DNA of 64,000 nt. It comes from Seinonella peptonophila (GTDB taxonomy: Bacteria; Bacillota; Bacilli; Thermoactinomycetales; Thermoactinomycetaceae). Shown piece after piece: positions 9,278-17,737 of the stretch. The DNA lies in NCBI RefSeq assembly GCF_900129355.1, contig NZ_FQVL01000006.1, forward strand, positions 124,001-188,000, read 5' to 3'. Below the pieces are notes generated by a model that worked only from the letters and a program-made list of their open reading frames with translations, did no database searches and was not told the origin of the DNA. Position numbers and translations under genes: made by a program. Numbering within the stretch: the first letter of the stretch is position 1; every line of letters starts with the position of its first letter.

Positions 9278-10672
9278 TTATTGGTCTTTCTCTCGCTCCT
9301 CTATTTTAAAAGGTTCAAACCCAGAGAAATCGAGTCCAGCAGTCCACAACAAAGCATTGCTTTCATACTCATTATAGGTTTTAATTCGTTTATAATAAGC
9401 ATTTGCAATATGATTAGTAATAAAGTGCCATTCTGGAAAATATTTTTGTGCTGCATCTTCCGTTTCTTTAGGAAAAGAATATATATTGACTGCATGGGCT
9501 TGTTTGGCCCGCATTAAGGCCTTTTCTTCTTGTTCTGCATTTGTTATGGTCCATTTCTCTTCGCCAATCAAGGAGGAAAGTACACGGATAAAATGAGCTG
9601 TTTTTTTACTTTCATCCTTAAACTGTTGGCAACCTTCCGTATTCTGTTGGGAAGCCAATACAATCAATTGATTCTTTTTAGTAGCTAAAAACTCAATACC
9701 TTGGTTATATTCGGCATCACTCACATTGTGACCAGCAATCATTTTTCCAAGTGTGAGTATCCTTAATCCTTGCTCGTCTTTATCTGGATTGGCTAAAAAG
9801 GCTGGGCATTTATGAAAAACATTGATTTGTCTCTCGATTTCCTTTGTAGTTTCGGGAATAAGATGCCATAACATACCAGTATATCTCTTAAATGGGATAT
9901 CTGGAAGATCATCATATAATTGATATAATTCTTTTTGTACTTCTTCTAGAAAATCAATCAATTGTTGATTTGCTGCTACTTCAACATCGGTCATTTTCTC
10001 TGGAGTGACTTTAGATTCGGAAAGCACTTTTAATTGGAAGGCAACTTGACTATCGAATTTCAAATTGTTCATTAATCTTTCCCAGTTCTCGATAGGCACA
10101 TCATTTTTTTTAAAATCTTGAATTTGATCAATGATTTCTTGATAGTAAGTTGTGATGAGCTTTCGATCTTTCTCGGTTGGTGCTGCACCACCTAGGATTT
10201 TAGCTATGGCTATAAATGGCTCAGAATCATGTGCTTCTCTTAATTCTGTTTTTAGATATTGACCATATTGTGATGCAATCTTATTTCCTAGGCCCAAATA
10301 GATTTGAACGATAGCAAATAATCGAGGTAACAAGTTTTCATTTTCAGAATTTGACATCTGCGTCAGTAATGAGGCGTGTACTTTTTGTAATAAATGATAG
10401 ATCTGTTTTGAATCATTTATCGCTTCCAAAGTCGGCTGGGACTGGCCTTCAGAAAGTGAAGATACTACATTAGCATATTTTTTAGCCTCGATAAAGTTAG
10501 TAAATTCCTCTTGTTCTTTTTGGACCCAAGAGGAATCCCAATATGAAGCACTATTTAATGTTTCGATTCGCTCCTCTAAATAGTCTCGTAGTTTATCTCG
10601 CAGTTCTTTTGGTGGAATTGCGGCAGCATAATAATATCCTAAAGCAACAATATGGTCTGAACTAGTAGACAT
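9278..10672 (-). CDS. Hypothetical 464 aa protein, island 1
   Basis: I do not recognise this family. The protein is largely helical and acidic, with several amphipathic stretches and no obvious signal peptide, membrane segment or catalytic motif. YYYAAAIPP near the N-terminus and LLWTAGLDFSGFEPF near the C-terminus are the only distinctive patches. The ATG at 10672 is preferred over the GTG at 10678 because AGGTGGG lies at better distance. It is the first gene inside the island and is intact, unlike most of its neighbours. It stands alone on the minus strand. Confidence 0.7.
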   Translation of the reverse strand: MSTSSDHIVALGYYYAAAIPPKELRDKLRDYLEERIETLNSASYWDSSWVQKEQEEFTNFIEAKKYANVVSSLSEGQSQPTLEAINDSKQIYHLLQKVHASLLTQMSNSENENLLPRLFAIVQIYLGLGNKIASQYGQYLKTELREAHDSEPFIAIAKILGGAAPTEKDRKLITTYYQEIIDQIQDFKKNDVPIENWERLMNNLKFDSQVAFQLKVLSESKVTPEKMTDVEVAANQQLIDFLEEVQKELYQLYDDLPDIPFKRYTGMLWHLIPETTKEIERQINVFHKCPAFLANPDKDEQGLRILTLGKMIAGHNVSDAEYNQGIEFLATKKNQLIVLASQQNTEGCQQFKDESKKTAHFIRVLSSLIGEEKWTITNAEQEEKALMRAKQAHAVNIYSFPKETEDAAQKYFPEWHFITNHIANAYYKRIKTYNEYESNALLWTAGLDFSGFEPFKIEEREKDQ

Positions 10673-11286
10673 TCTCACTTCCCACCTTTTCTATTACGTG
10701 TGAAGTTCAGTACATACGATTCACTGGTTAGTTGATTGATTTTATTTTACCATTAAGGAATTTTTATTTTTGCGAATTGTTTCATCTCCGTGATATAAAT
10801 GTATATTTACTTTTAAAATAGAGCTTTGTTTATTCGAACACAGTATCATCTTCCAAATACAACCAGGCATTCATCGAAAATGGAAAAGAAAGGTATAAAA
10901 GGATACGCAGATAAAGACTTGTGATCGCTGGCAGTGGGTACCTGGGTCTAGATGTCTGAGAGTTGGCTGCTAAGTATTTTGGGTTAAATTATTTTGGTTG
11001 GTTTACTAAAATTTATGATCGCAATGAAGTAGACTGGACACCTCGTATACATTGGTTTTATTTTTACATGTCTTTATTTCTGTGTCTACAATTTAGACTA
11101 ACACTTAGAGTAAAAACTCTGCTTCGTTTTTTCTTTTCCAATATGAGAGTTGGTGCTATGGAGTCCCATGATTCTAACACCACTTTGACCCGTTTAATCC
11201 GCTTGACTGATATCCTGGATTCATTGCTTTCACAGTTCTCTCAGTTTCTGTTTCTCTTAATCCATTAAAAAAACCAAATTATCCCT
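10673..11286. other. Long intergenic stretch without a supported gene
   Basis: The part next to 10680 should carry the promoter of the minus-strand gene. A 101-codon plus frame from a TTG at 10963 (AAKYFGLNYFGWFTKIYD...) has no ribosome site and no recognisable family, although its first 30 residues look protein-like. It may be a gene remnant. Nothing else is visible. Confidence 0.35.
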
Positions 11287-12094
11287 CTATAGATCCACAA
11301 TCTCTCTCCCTACCCTTTTCAACGGTCTCTCCAATTCCACAAAATCACCTTGCTTGATCCTTCTAAATATACGTGTAGCAGCATAAAGGATTGCAACTCT
11401 ACCCGACTCATTGTCGAGAATCTCAGCGAAAGTCTGATAAACTTTCTCTGCCATTTCGGGGACGAGAAGGCTAAAACAATACAGGTATGCTACATCCAGG
11501 AGCAATACCCCATCCCTCCCAATCAAGAATGCAGAGCTGAGGAGCCATGAGATTCCCCCAGTGGAAATCGCCATGTGCGGTTGTCCAATGGGTGACTTGG
11601 GAATCAACTCGGTTACCATAATAGTCTCGAAAACGTTGGGAGATTTTTTCTTGTGTCACTTTGATTCTTTGCGTGGAGTGGGCAGCGATATGATCGAGTG
11701 ATTGACGCAGATTGATCCACCAATCATTCGGTAGTTCGATCATCTCACGCAGTTCTGGAGTAGATGAACAAACTTTTCCTGTAGCTCGTTCCATCAGTTC
11801 TGCTTGATAGCAAATATCGTCTTCCCGCCATCGGTAGAGCTCGAGTACCCGCGGTTTCGGTATTCCTTGGATCGCATCGGCTGTAATATTACTCTCCCAC
11901 CATTCTTTATTCACCCAATGGATACTTTCCGAGACGAGTCGTAACCAATAGGCTTGTCTGCTTTTCCACACCTCAGATCCAATGGTACGATCACGCCACC
12001 CATAGACAAGCTTTCCTTTTAGAGAAACATCAAAGTGTACTGCTGCTTTTGTTAACTGCTTGAGCATAAATGCCTGATGATTAGTCATGCCCAT
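11287..12094 (-). pseudogene. APH-type phosphotransferase gene, frameshifted
   Basis: The 5' frame (12094 to about 11480) encodes a kinase-like fold ending in the aminoglycoside-phosphotransferase signature HGDFHWGNLMAP and ILDWEGWG (catalytic and metal-binding Asp). The frame then shifts, and the C-terminal helices (AEKVYQTFAEILDNESGRVA to the stop at 11287) are read in another frame. The start overlaps the upstream ATPase gene by 14 bases, so the two formed a coupled pair. A more damaged copy lies at 24960-25489. The natural substrate is unknown; this family includes antibiotic, choline and fructosamine kinases. A sequencing error at the shift would restore the gene. Confidence 0.8.
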
Positions 12095-12821
12095 CCTCCT
12101 CAGCAGTAGAAAGTAGATGGGTAAAATATGTAGAAGGGTTATCTAAAAAGCGTCGCCAATGGTCAACCAGAGCTAAGTCTTGCCAAGTTACTTTGTTTAC
12201 TCCTCCATCGTTCAATTCAAATATATCGGCATTTGGGAAGGCAGTTAAGAGGGGAGAATGGGTGGCACAGATCACCTGTCCACCTGATTTGATGATTTGT
12301 TGAAATAAGGTTATTAGACGTAAACAGGACTGAAAGGATAGTGCCGCTTCTGGTTCATCGAGCAAATAGAGCCCTGGTTCATGAAACATTGTTTCAAGCA
12401 CAGTTAGAAATCCTTCTCCATGACTCATCTCCTGAATATTCTCTTTCCAATATCCAGGCATACCCGATACAAATGACATATACCCAAACGCTGTTTCAGC
12501 ACGTAAAAAGTAACCTTTTCGATGCTTTAGATAATGTGAAAGATGAATTCCTTTTAACTTTAAGCATGCTCCAAGCGGTGTTTTGGGTCGATCATTTACA
12601 TATTTTCGTCCACCTCGACCACCATGTGCATCCAAACCATAGGACTCTGCAACAGCTTCGACTATGGTGGACTTACCTGAGCCATTTTCACCAACAAAAA
12701 AAGTAATGGGCTTCTGAAAACGAAGCCCTTCTTTAATTAATTGATTGACAGCAGGAATTTGAAATAACCATTGATTCTTCTTAGTTTCTTTTATCGAACA
12801 AGATATCTCTTGCAAAATCAA
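12081..12821 (-). CDS. ABC/RecF-type AAA ATPase
   Basis: 246 aa, a stand-alone ATPase without membrane segments. Walker A is GENGSGKST (about residues 43-51), the signature-like MSHGEGF is at about 135, Walker B is GLYLLDEPEAAL, and CATHSPLL matches the H-loop. The short length and the HGGRGGRKYVNDRP insertion resemble small AAA_21-type ATPases rather than transporter subunits. The 3' end overlaps the start of the phosphotransferase gene by 14 bases in another frame. The pairing of such an ATPase with a kinase-fold protein on a mobile island could be accessory or defensive, but nothing in the sequence proves this. The gene is intact. Confidence 0.85.
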   Translation of the reverse strand: MILQEISCSIKETKKNQWLFQIPAVNQLIKEGLRFQKPITFFVGENGSGKSTIVEAVAESYGLDAHGGRGGRKYVNDRPKTPLGACLKLKGIHLSHYLKHRKGYFLRAETAFGYMSFVSGMPGYWKENIQEMSHGEGFLTVLETMFHEPGLYLLDEPEAALSFQSCLRLITLFQQIIKSGGQVICATHSPLLTAFPNADIFELNDGGVNKVTWQDLALVDHWRRFLDNPSTYFTHLLSTAEEDGHD

Positions 12822-12835
12822 ATCTCTACACCTAC

Positions 12836-13717
12836 TTACTCATCATAATAGGGTCAGCAACGATTACTAGGTGCACATGGATTACATGAAGGCGAACATC
12901 TCGGTTAACATTTAGATTCACAGGGCCAATCACTTGATTGAAATGCCTTTTGAATTCATTTCTCGTCTACTCAAGAACCTTGTTTTTTACAAGTTGTGGA
13001 AGCGATTGAGAGAACACATTACCTACAGGCATCCAACGTGTAAACACACAAGGCCAAACATCACCTGTTGGTGATACTGCCAAGACCCCATCTGCGCAAT
13101 TCCCACACAACTGGTCATAATCGGGCTGACGATCTCGAACACCTCTGCCAACTTGTCGTAAGTCATCGTATCCAATATGTTGTTCTTCTACTCCTAAGTT
13201 AATCAACATCTGCCGAGCCTTGTCAACTTTCTGCTGATCATGTATGCCAATAATTCCGACTCTTAGGGGGATTCTACGTTGAACCGCTTCAACGATGTTA
13301 CTTTTAGTTGCATGAAAACTACTTCGATTCGTGATTGCTGCGTGCTCTTTCTCGTCAGTCGAATAAAAACTAGTCGCTAGGGATACCTGTAATTCGCTAA
13401 ATCGTTCCCATAGTGAGGGGCTAATACGAGCCAAATTCGTAAATACTTCAACATCCAGATGTCTTTGTTGCAGTTTCTAACAAAGATATAAACTCAGGAT
13501 GAAGTGTTGGCTCACCCCCAATAAACTGCACCGTTGAAACCCCAAGAGAAGCAGCATCCTCAATTACTCGTTTCCAATCATTTACACTCATACTTCCATG
13601 TGTACCATTTGGACCACTCTCTGCATAGCAATGAACACATTCTAATTGACAACGCCCCGTAATCTCTAGCCAGAGAAATCGAAGTGATTGAGATTGCACT
13701 ATGGTATCCATTCTCAT
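12836..13717 (-). pseudogene. Radical SAM/SPASM maturase gene with several disruptions
   Basis: The N-terminal frame carries the [4Fe-4S] triad as CQLECVHC and the GGEPTLHP motif. A shift at about 13440 moves the reading frame to LARISPSLWERFSELQVSL and on to a SPASM-type region (CGNCADGVLAVSPTGDVWPC). The frame at 12967 ends early; beyond it a Cys-rich tail (PRCSPSCNPCAPSNRC, then PYYDE) can still be read, interrupted by two stop codons, down to 12836. Such maturases modify ribosomal peptides. Small genes of unknown role lie immediately upstream. Another remnant of the same gene occurs at 5325-5570. Confidence 0.8.
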
Positions 13718-13771
13718 CCTCCTAATGTCTGATCATCAAAACACAGCAATCGAAACTGTTTAAACACCGTG

Positions 13772-14044
13772 TTACTTACTAAGTAATTTGCCGTTGATAG
13801 TAAACACAAATAAGTCTGAGTAAGGATCATAAGTTACTTGCAACTGTTTCCCCGTTTTACTTGATGAAATAACTGCATCCAGATTACCAGTTTGTAATCG
13901 GTAAAAACTGTTTTTCCAATCAGGATCTATAACGTGTGCGTTTGGTGTGTAATGGATCATTGTTGATGGTAGATTATCCTGTAACCCCGCTTGTTTCCTT
14001 TGATTAGTAAAAACTTCCCGATACCATTTTGATAAGCTCAACAT
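13772..14044 (-). CDS. Hypothetical 90 aa protein next to the radical SAM pseudogene
   Basis: The ATG at 14044 follows a purine-rich GAGGAAGAGGG at suitable distance; a longer frame begins at 14095 but starts in low-complexity sequence. The protein starts MLSLSKWYREVF, is mostly hydrophilic, and ends with a beta-like stretch (LQVTYDPYSDLFVFTING). I recognise no family. It lies on the same strand as, and 55 bases upstream of, the radical SAM pseudogene. It could be a partner of the lost maturase, such as a recognition protein or large precursor, but it lacks a Cys- or Gly-rich core. Confidence 0.5.
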   Translation of the reverse strand: MLSLSKWYREVFTNQRKQAGLQDNLPSTMIHYTPNAHVIDPDWKNSFYRLQTGNLDAVISSSKTGKQLQVTYDPYSDLFVFTINGKLLSK

Positions 14045-14162
14045 AAATGGGAACCCTCTTCCTCTTGAAAATAATCTCTTACCCTCCCCTAACACTAAAC
14101 ATTGTTTTAAAAGGTAACTGCCTGGTTTCTCTCCAAACCAGCATCAACGTATGAAAATTTTT

Positions 14163-14369
14163 TTATAACAACATGGGATCATATTGAGCTTCTGATCCCA
14201 TTAATTGAATAAGAAGTTGGTTGATTAACTTAATTTCATACCGAATCATCGATTGATGAGCAGCGCTTTTTTCTTTTAGCTTTACTTCCAATGATTCCTT
14301 ACGTAAGTGCAAACATTGAAAAGCAATACGTTCTTGATCTCCTGTTATCCTAAGAGTGATTGACTTCAA
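14163..14369 (-). CDS. Small charged protein (68 aa), divergent from the TPR regulator
   Basis: A TTG at 14369 is best placed behind AGAGG; a GTG at 14378 and one at 14396 are alternatives. The product is basic and helical (KSITLRITGDQERIAFQCLH onward, with a KLKEKSAAHQSMIRYEIKLI helix) and has no known family. It is transcribed away from the TPR regulator at 14753, with a 380-base intergenic region between them, so both could share control. The lack of an ATG lowers certainty. Confidence 0.4.
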   Translation of the reverse strand: MKSITLRITGDQERIAFQCLHLRKESLEVKLKEKSAAHQSMIRYEIKLINQLLIQLMGSEAQYDPMLL

Positions 14370-14698
14370 TTTCTTCACCTCTGATCTTCCCAGCACACGG
14401 TGAAATCAACAGAGCAGTTATAGGAATTAATTTAAATTTGGGCATTCTTAAAGAGTTAAAGTTACGAAGATTTCACCTCAGTACGATTTCAAAAAATAAA
14501 TTTTCATTTTTTGAATATCTTATACCACCTTCCTTGCTGATTTGATTTTTTCTACTAATATTATAATAGCCCCAAACACATATAATTTCCATGATTCCAA
14601 TCATTCACTCACCCTTTTGAATTTCCGTTGATAAACCTACATGATCAAGATATATCATTCAAAGCATTAGCTTAATAACAAATTATTCAAACTATATA

Positions 14699-14727
14699 TT
14701 GAACCGGTTGATATATCACAATATAAT
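14699..14727 (+). promoter_or_regulatory. Near-consensus promoter of the TPR regulator operon
   Basis: TTGAAC (14699-14704) and TATAAT (14722-14727) are separated by exactly 17 bases. Transcription would begin near 14734, leaving a leader of about 19 bases that just contains GGAGG (14740-14744). This excludes an upstream start codon and supports the TTG at 14753. The rest of the divergent region 14370-14698 is AT-rich with no other clear site. Confidence 0.75.
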
Positions 14728-14752
14728 GGCGAATAGAGAGGAGGCTTTACTC

Positions 14753-16099
14753 TTGGAAACCTTCGACACAAATTTGGTGAGTTATTTAGCAAGAAAAACA
14801 CGCATCACTGCTGGGAAAACAATAAAAGATGTTGCCTTTAGTATTTCGCCTGGAACAGCATCACATATAGAAACACAAGAAAAAACAGTTTCGCCAAAAA
14901 AAGTTTATGATTATCTAGAGAACTTGGGAATCGAAAAAAATCAGGTCCCTAACCAACTTGAAGAAATAAAAAAAGAAATTGAACAGGTTCAATTTTCTCT
15001 AGAACTGATTTTTATGATGTTTGAATCAGGAAATATAGCAACGGCACAGCAAAAACTACAAGATATAAACTTGCCCAAATACCACCCTTACTATTCTTAT
15101 TATGTATACCTTAAAGCTAGAAATTTAAGACATCAGCAGAATTGGAAAGAAGCCATAAGAATATACAATGAAGCAATTAAAATATATAACAAAAATAACT
15201 ACTCCATCGATCTCGAATTTATTCCAACTACCTACAATAGTTTAAGTGTTTGTGCCTTCTATCTTGATGAAATTTCGTTAGCACTTGAATATGTAATAAC
15301 CGGTTTATCCCACTGTGATCAGAGTAATAAGACAAAAGACATCTACTATACCCTAAAAAGAAATCAGATTCTGTATCTTGAGCGTTTAGGAAATCTGGTT
15401 CAAGCTTTTGAATTAATAAACAAAATCTGGCCTGATATACATTCAATAGATAAAACTCAAGTAAAATTAAGCTTTTATAAATCAAAAGTCTCGCTACTTC
15501 TTCAAACTAAAAGATACGAGGAAGCGATCCAATTTGCTAAAGAAGGAATCAAAATTGCTCGGAACAACAAAGAATTAAATCGTTTTTTTGATCTCTTAAA
15601 CATACTTGGAAAGGTTTTTACCGAGATAGATAATTGGGAAGAAGCAAAAAGTTGTTTTGAACATGTGCTAAGTTATCCAGAAGATGGATTTCCCAATAAG
15701 CAAGTTGATGCACTTTTAAACTTAGCAAGCCTCTATTCGATCCGCCAATTATGGAAAAAGTGTAAAACAGCTTTGGATTCTGCATTAAATATTTGCAATC
15801 ATCATCAGATTGACATTTACCGTATGAGTAGGGTATTAATAGCTTACGGAGATAACTACCGTTCCCAAAATAAATATGAGGAAGCACTTAAATATTATAA
15901 TGAGGTCATTCGTACTGCCAAAGAACACAATTTACTTCACATCCATTACTTCGCATTATTCCATTCTTTAGATTGCTTGCTCAATCTAGGAGACGAAATT
16001 GAATTCACTATGCGAAACAAAGAACTTTACTTACTTCAAAAACAACCAGGATATGGAAAGAGGAGTTTAAATGATATACCAACAATCCCTCATTGGTGA
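14753..16099 (+). CDS. HTH-TPR regulator, RRNPP-like peptide-responsive family
   Basis: 448 aa from a TTG placed 8 bases after GGAGG and downstream of a strong promoter. Residues 1-60 form an Xre-type helix-turn-helix (GKTIKDVAFSISPGTASHIE then TVSPKKVYDYLENLGI). The rest is a run of helical tetratricopeptide-like repeats, for example NWKEAIRIYNEAIKIY, RYEEAIQFAKEGIKIA, NWEEAKSCFEHVL and KYEEALKYYNEVIRTAKEH. This is the layout of Rgg/PlcR/NprR/Rap-type regulators, whose TPR groove binds short peptides. Its 3' end overlaps a 14-codon ORF with its own ribosome site, followed by a 12-codon ORF and a terminator. I infer a peptide-regulated switch. Confidence 0.8.
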   Translation: METFDTNLVSYLARKTRITAGKTIKDVAFSISPGTASHIETQEKTVSPKKVYDYLENLGIEKNQVPNQLEEIKKEIEQVQFSLELIFMMFESGNIATAQQKLQDINLPKYHPYYSYYVYLKARNLRHQQNWKEAIRIYNEAIKIYNKNNYSIDLEFIPTTYNSLSVCAFYLDEISLALEYVITGLSHCDQSNKTKDIYYTLKRNQILYLERLGNLVQAFELINKIWPDIHSIDKTQVKLSFYKSKVSLLLQTKRYEEAIQFAKEGIKIARNNKELNRFFDLLNILGKVFTEIDNWEEAKSCFEHVLSYPEDGFPNKQVDALLNLASLYSIRQLWKKCKTALDSALNICNHHQIDIYRMSRVLIAYGDNYRSQNKYEEALKYYNEVIRTAKEHNLLHIHYFALFHSLDCLLNLGDEIEFTMRNKELYLLQKQPGYGKRSLNDIPTIPHW

Positions 16100-16115
16100 T
16101 GACCCTAATGAATAA
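16071..16115 (+). CDS. Candidate signalling peptide 1 (14 aa)
   Basis: ATG at 16071 is preceded by GAGGAG at 5 bases and encodes MIYQQSLIGDDPNE. It starts inside the last codons of the TPR regulator in another frame, the usual placement of cognate peptide genes in RRNPP systems. It ends in DDPNE, as does the next small ORF, although their upstream parts and DNA differ. There is no signal peptide, so if exported it would be a leaderless peptide. The shared tail and ribosome site support reality; expression is unproven. Confidence 0.6.
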   Translation: MIYQQSLIGDDPNE

Positions 16116-16144
16116 CTCTTATTTCTAATGGAGGTAAATGAAAG

Positions 16145-16183
16145 ATGAGCCTTCTCTATTTGAACGATGATCCAAACGAGTAA
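16145..16183 (+). CDS. Candidate signalling peptide 2 (12 aa)
   Basis: ATG at 16145 lies 10 bases after GGAGG (16130-16134) and encodes MSLLYLNDDPNE. It is 29 bases beyond peptide 1 and 11 bases before a strong terminator, so the three ORFs form one transcript. The tail DDPNE is identical in protein but spelled with different codons (GAT GAT CCA AAC GAG against GAT GAC CCT AAT GAA), which argues for selection on the peptide rather than a recent DNA copy. Confidence 0.6.
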   Translation: MSLLYLNDDPNE

Positions 16184-16194
16184 CGAGATCCTTA

Positions 16195-16224
16195 AAAACG
16201 CCTGAACCCATTTTCAGGCGTTTT
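16195..16224 (+). terminator. Terminator of the TPR/peptide operon
   Basis: Twelve-base arms AAAACGCCTGAA (16195-16206) and TTCAGGCGTTTT (16213-16224) flank a 6-base loop, with the U-tract at the end of the stem. It closes the regulator-peptide transcript. Confidence 0.9.
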
Positions 16225-16443
16225 CCTGATTCTGTACCTGGGGCGTTTAAAGATATTTTATTTCATACCTCTTTTCCATATAAACAATGTAAAAACAGCA
16301 ACCCCTTGTTCAATAAGGGAAACAGCGAATTCCATATTGCGGGAAAATCAGGGAGGGATTCAATGTATTTTCTTAGTAAATACAGTCTCTATTTATATTA
16401 TATAACAGCGAAATAACTCTCACTAGATCAGCGATTGCCTAAC

Positions 16444-16527
16444 ATGCAACAAGAAGCCGCCCAATAGTTGAACAACTTCCTATTAAGTAACATGATGGAT
16501 ACAGATGAAAATCCTTTATCTCACTAA
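16444..16527 (+). pseudogene. Integrase 3' remnant, island 1
   Basis: MQQEAAQ, a stop, then LNNFLLSNMMDTDENPLSH corresponds to the last 27 codons of the integrases at 22190-22270 and 26284-26366. Only this tail survives. The same downstream sequence and tRNA-Ser repeat follow it as in the other two copies. Bases 16225-16443 carry no other recognisable gene. Confidence 0.75.
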
Positions 16528-16625
16528 AGGTTTGCACTTCGTTCGCAAAACGAAAAATCCGCCAACCACTAGGAAACTGTGATTGACGGATATCTAAAAA
16601 AGCTGCCATCTTGGCAACTTCGCGT

Positions 16626-16687
16626 TGGCGGAGAGAGAGGGATTCGAACCCTCGCGGGGAGGTATCTACCCCTAGCGGTTTAGCAAA
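16626..16687 (-). repeat. tRNA-Ser 3' end copy (attachment site), right end of island 1
   Basis: 62 bases, from TGGCGGAGAGAGAGGG to TAGCGGTTTAGCAAA, match the 3' two-thirds of tRNA-Ser(GCT) at 26444-26505 with a change in the variable arm. The match stops just after the anticodon loop, as expected for an att core embedded in a tRNA gene. GAGTTCGTTTGCAGTTTTG-like sequence about 100 bases further on recurs after the next copy (near 22530), probably integrase arm sites. Confidence 0.85.
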
Positions 16688-16812
16688 TGTGGATATGGGT
16701 GTAGTGGTGATGAATGAGATGAAATATTGGTTGGTGGGATTAGGGTTTATGTGATATTGGATTGTATGATGGAATGTTAGGCTATAGAGTTCGTTTGCAG
16801 TTTTGTTTGCAA

Positions 16813-17277
16813 TTATCCATCTTTAGAAGGCTCGGACACTTTGTTAATGTGGTTGCTAACCATTGTATTTCTATTCTTCATTCTTGTACCCAGTATGATA
16901 AGGACGATATAGATTACAATGGCAATCGAATCTACAAGTGTATCCGTAAGCCCAGACATGTCAAGCAATGCCGTTACACTAATAATAACCATCAGTCTGA
17001 CGATCAGGACCGCCACGATCAACCATGCGACAAACTGGATTTTTGATCGCTCAGTTCGTAATGACATGAAAATGAAGGTGATGCCGAAGACCAGATTTTC
17101 CGCCGTGATGATGTGCCAGACATAAGTGAATATTGTCCGGATATCCACGGATATCGCCTGAATGTCGAGCTTCGGTAGCACAACGGATTGTCCGTTCCAT
17201 GCGTGTGTGACGGCAAACAATATTGCAAGGACACCAGCAATCAGATAATAAAAATTCCTAATCTTGATGTTCACCAC
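16813..17277 (-). CDS. Four-helix membrane protein of unknown function
   Basis: 154 aa with four hydrophobic helices (about residues 8-28, 45-70, 82-105 and 115-138) and a basic tail. I recognise no family. Its start overlaps the end of the MerR-type regulator gene by 20 bases, so it is in the same transcript and is probably the regulated output. The pairing of a MerR regulator with a small membrane protein suggests response to a lipophilic or toxic compound, but the substrate is unknown. Confidence 0.7.
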   Translation of the reverse strand: MVNIKIRNFYYLIAGVLAILFAVTHAWNGQSVVLPKLDIQAISVDIRTIFTYVWHIITAENLVFGITFIFMSLRTERSKIQFVAWLIVAVLIVRLMVIISVTALLDMSGLTDTLVDSIAIVIYIVLIILGTRMKNRNTMVSNHINKVSEPSKDG

Positions 17278-17731
17278 AACCTTCCTGAGGAGTTACTGGT
17301 TCCTTTTTTCGGATATCCTTATAAATCTCACGGACGATCTTTGACAGACATTGGTCACTTTTGCTATTAAAATTCCTTAGCGTTTCGGCTGCGACATCGA
17401 GCAGCAAACTGACCTTTTCCAAATGGGCAATCTTTTTTCGAGTTTCTGCATTCTTGGCATCGAGGAACGTGGCAATCTCTACGCAGTATGTGGGGTCGAT
17501 ATTTTCCATCTTGCGGAAATTAAACTTCCCTCTAATTTCGTTCAGAGAAAAGTCCGCATACTGCATGATCTGGATATTCATCAAGTCAATGAGGTCGTCC
17601 TTCGAATATCTCCTGTACCGATTGTCTTCCCGAGACGGCGAGACGATCCCTATTCGGTCATAATATCGAAGTGTATCCTTCGACATCCCCAGTATCTGAG
17701 AAACCTCTTGTATAGAATAAAGTTTTTCCAT
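17258..17731 (-). CDS. MerR-family transcriptional regulator
   Basis: 157 aa. The N-terminus MEKLYSIQEVSQILGMSKDT with LRYYDRIGIVSPSREDNRYR is a typical MerR winged helix. A dimerisation coiled coil (about residues 85-120) follows, with a short effector region holding isolated Cys residues (YCVEI, QCLSK, GCGEH) but no CxxxxC metal site. The ATG at 17731 lies only 6 bases past the -10 element, so the mRNA should have almost no leader and no Shine-Dalgarno site. The regulator sits in its own MerR-type promoter and so is likely autoregulated together with the membrane protein downstream. Confidence 0.88.
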   Translation of the reverse strand: MEKLYSIQEVSQILGMSKDTLRYYDRIGIVSPSREDNRYRRYSKDDLIDLMNIQIMQYADFSLNEIRGKFNFRKMENIDPTYCVEIATFLDAKNAETRKKIAHLEKVSLLLDVAAETLRNFNSKSDQCLSKIVREIYKDIRKKEPVTPQEGCGEHQD

Positions 17732-17737
17732 GAATTC

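Noticed and set aside
10963-11268. 101-codon plus-strand frame beginning at a TTG
   Set aside because: No ribosome site; the composition drifts to low-complexity aromatic runs. It may be a remnant but cannot be supported as a gene.
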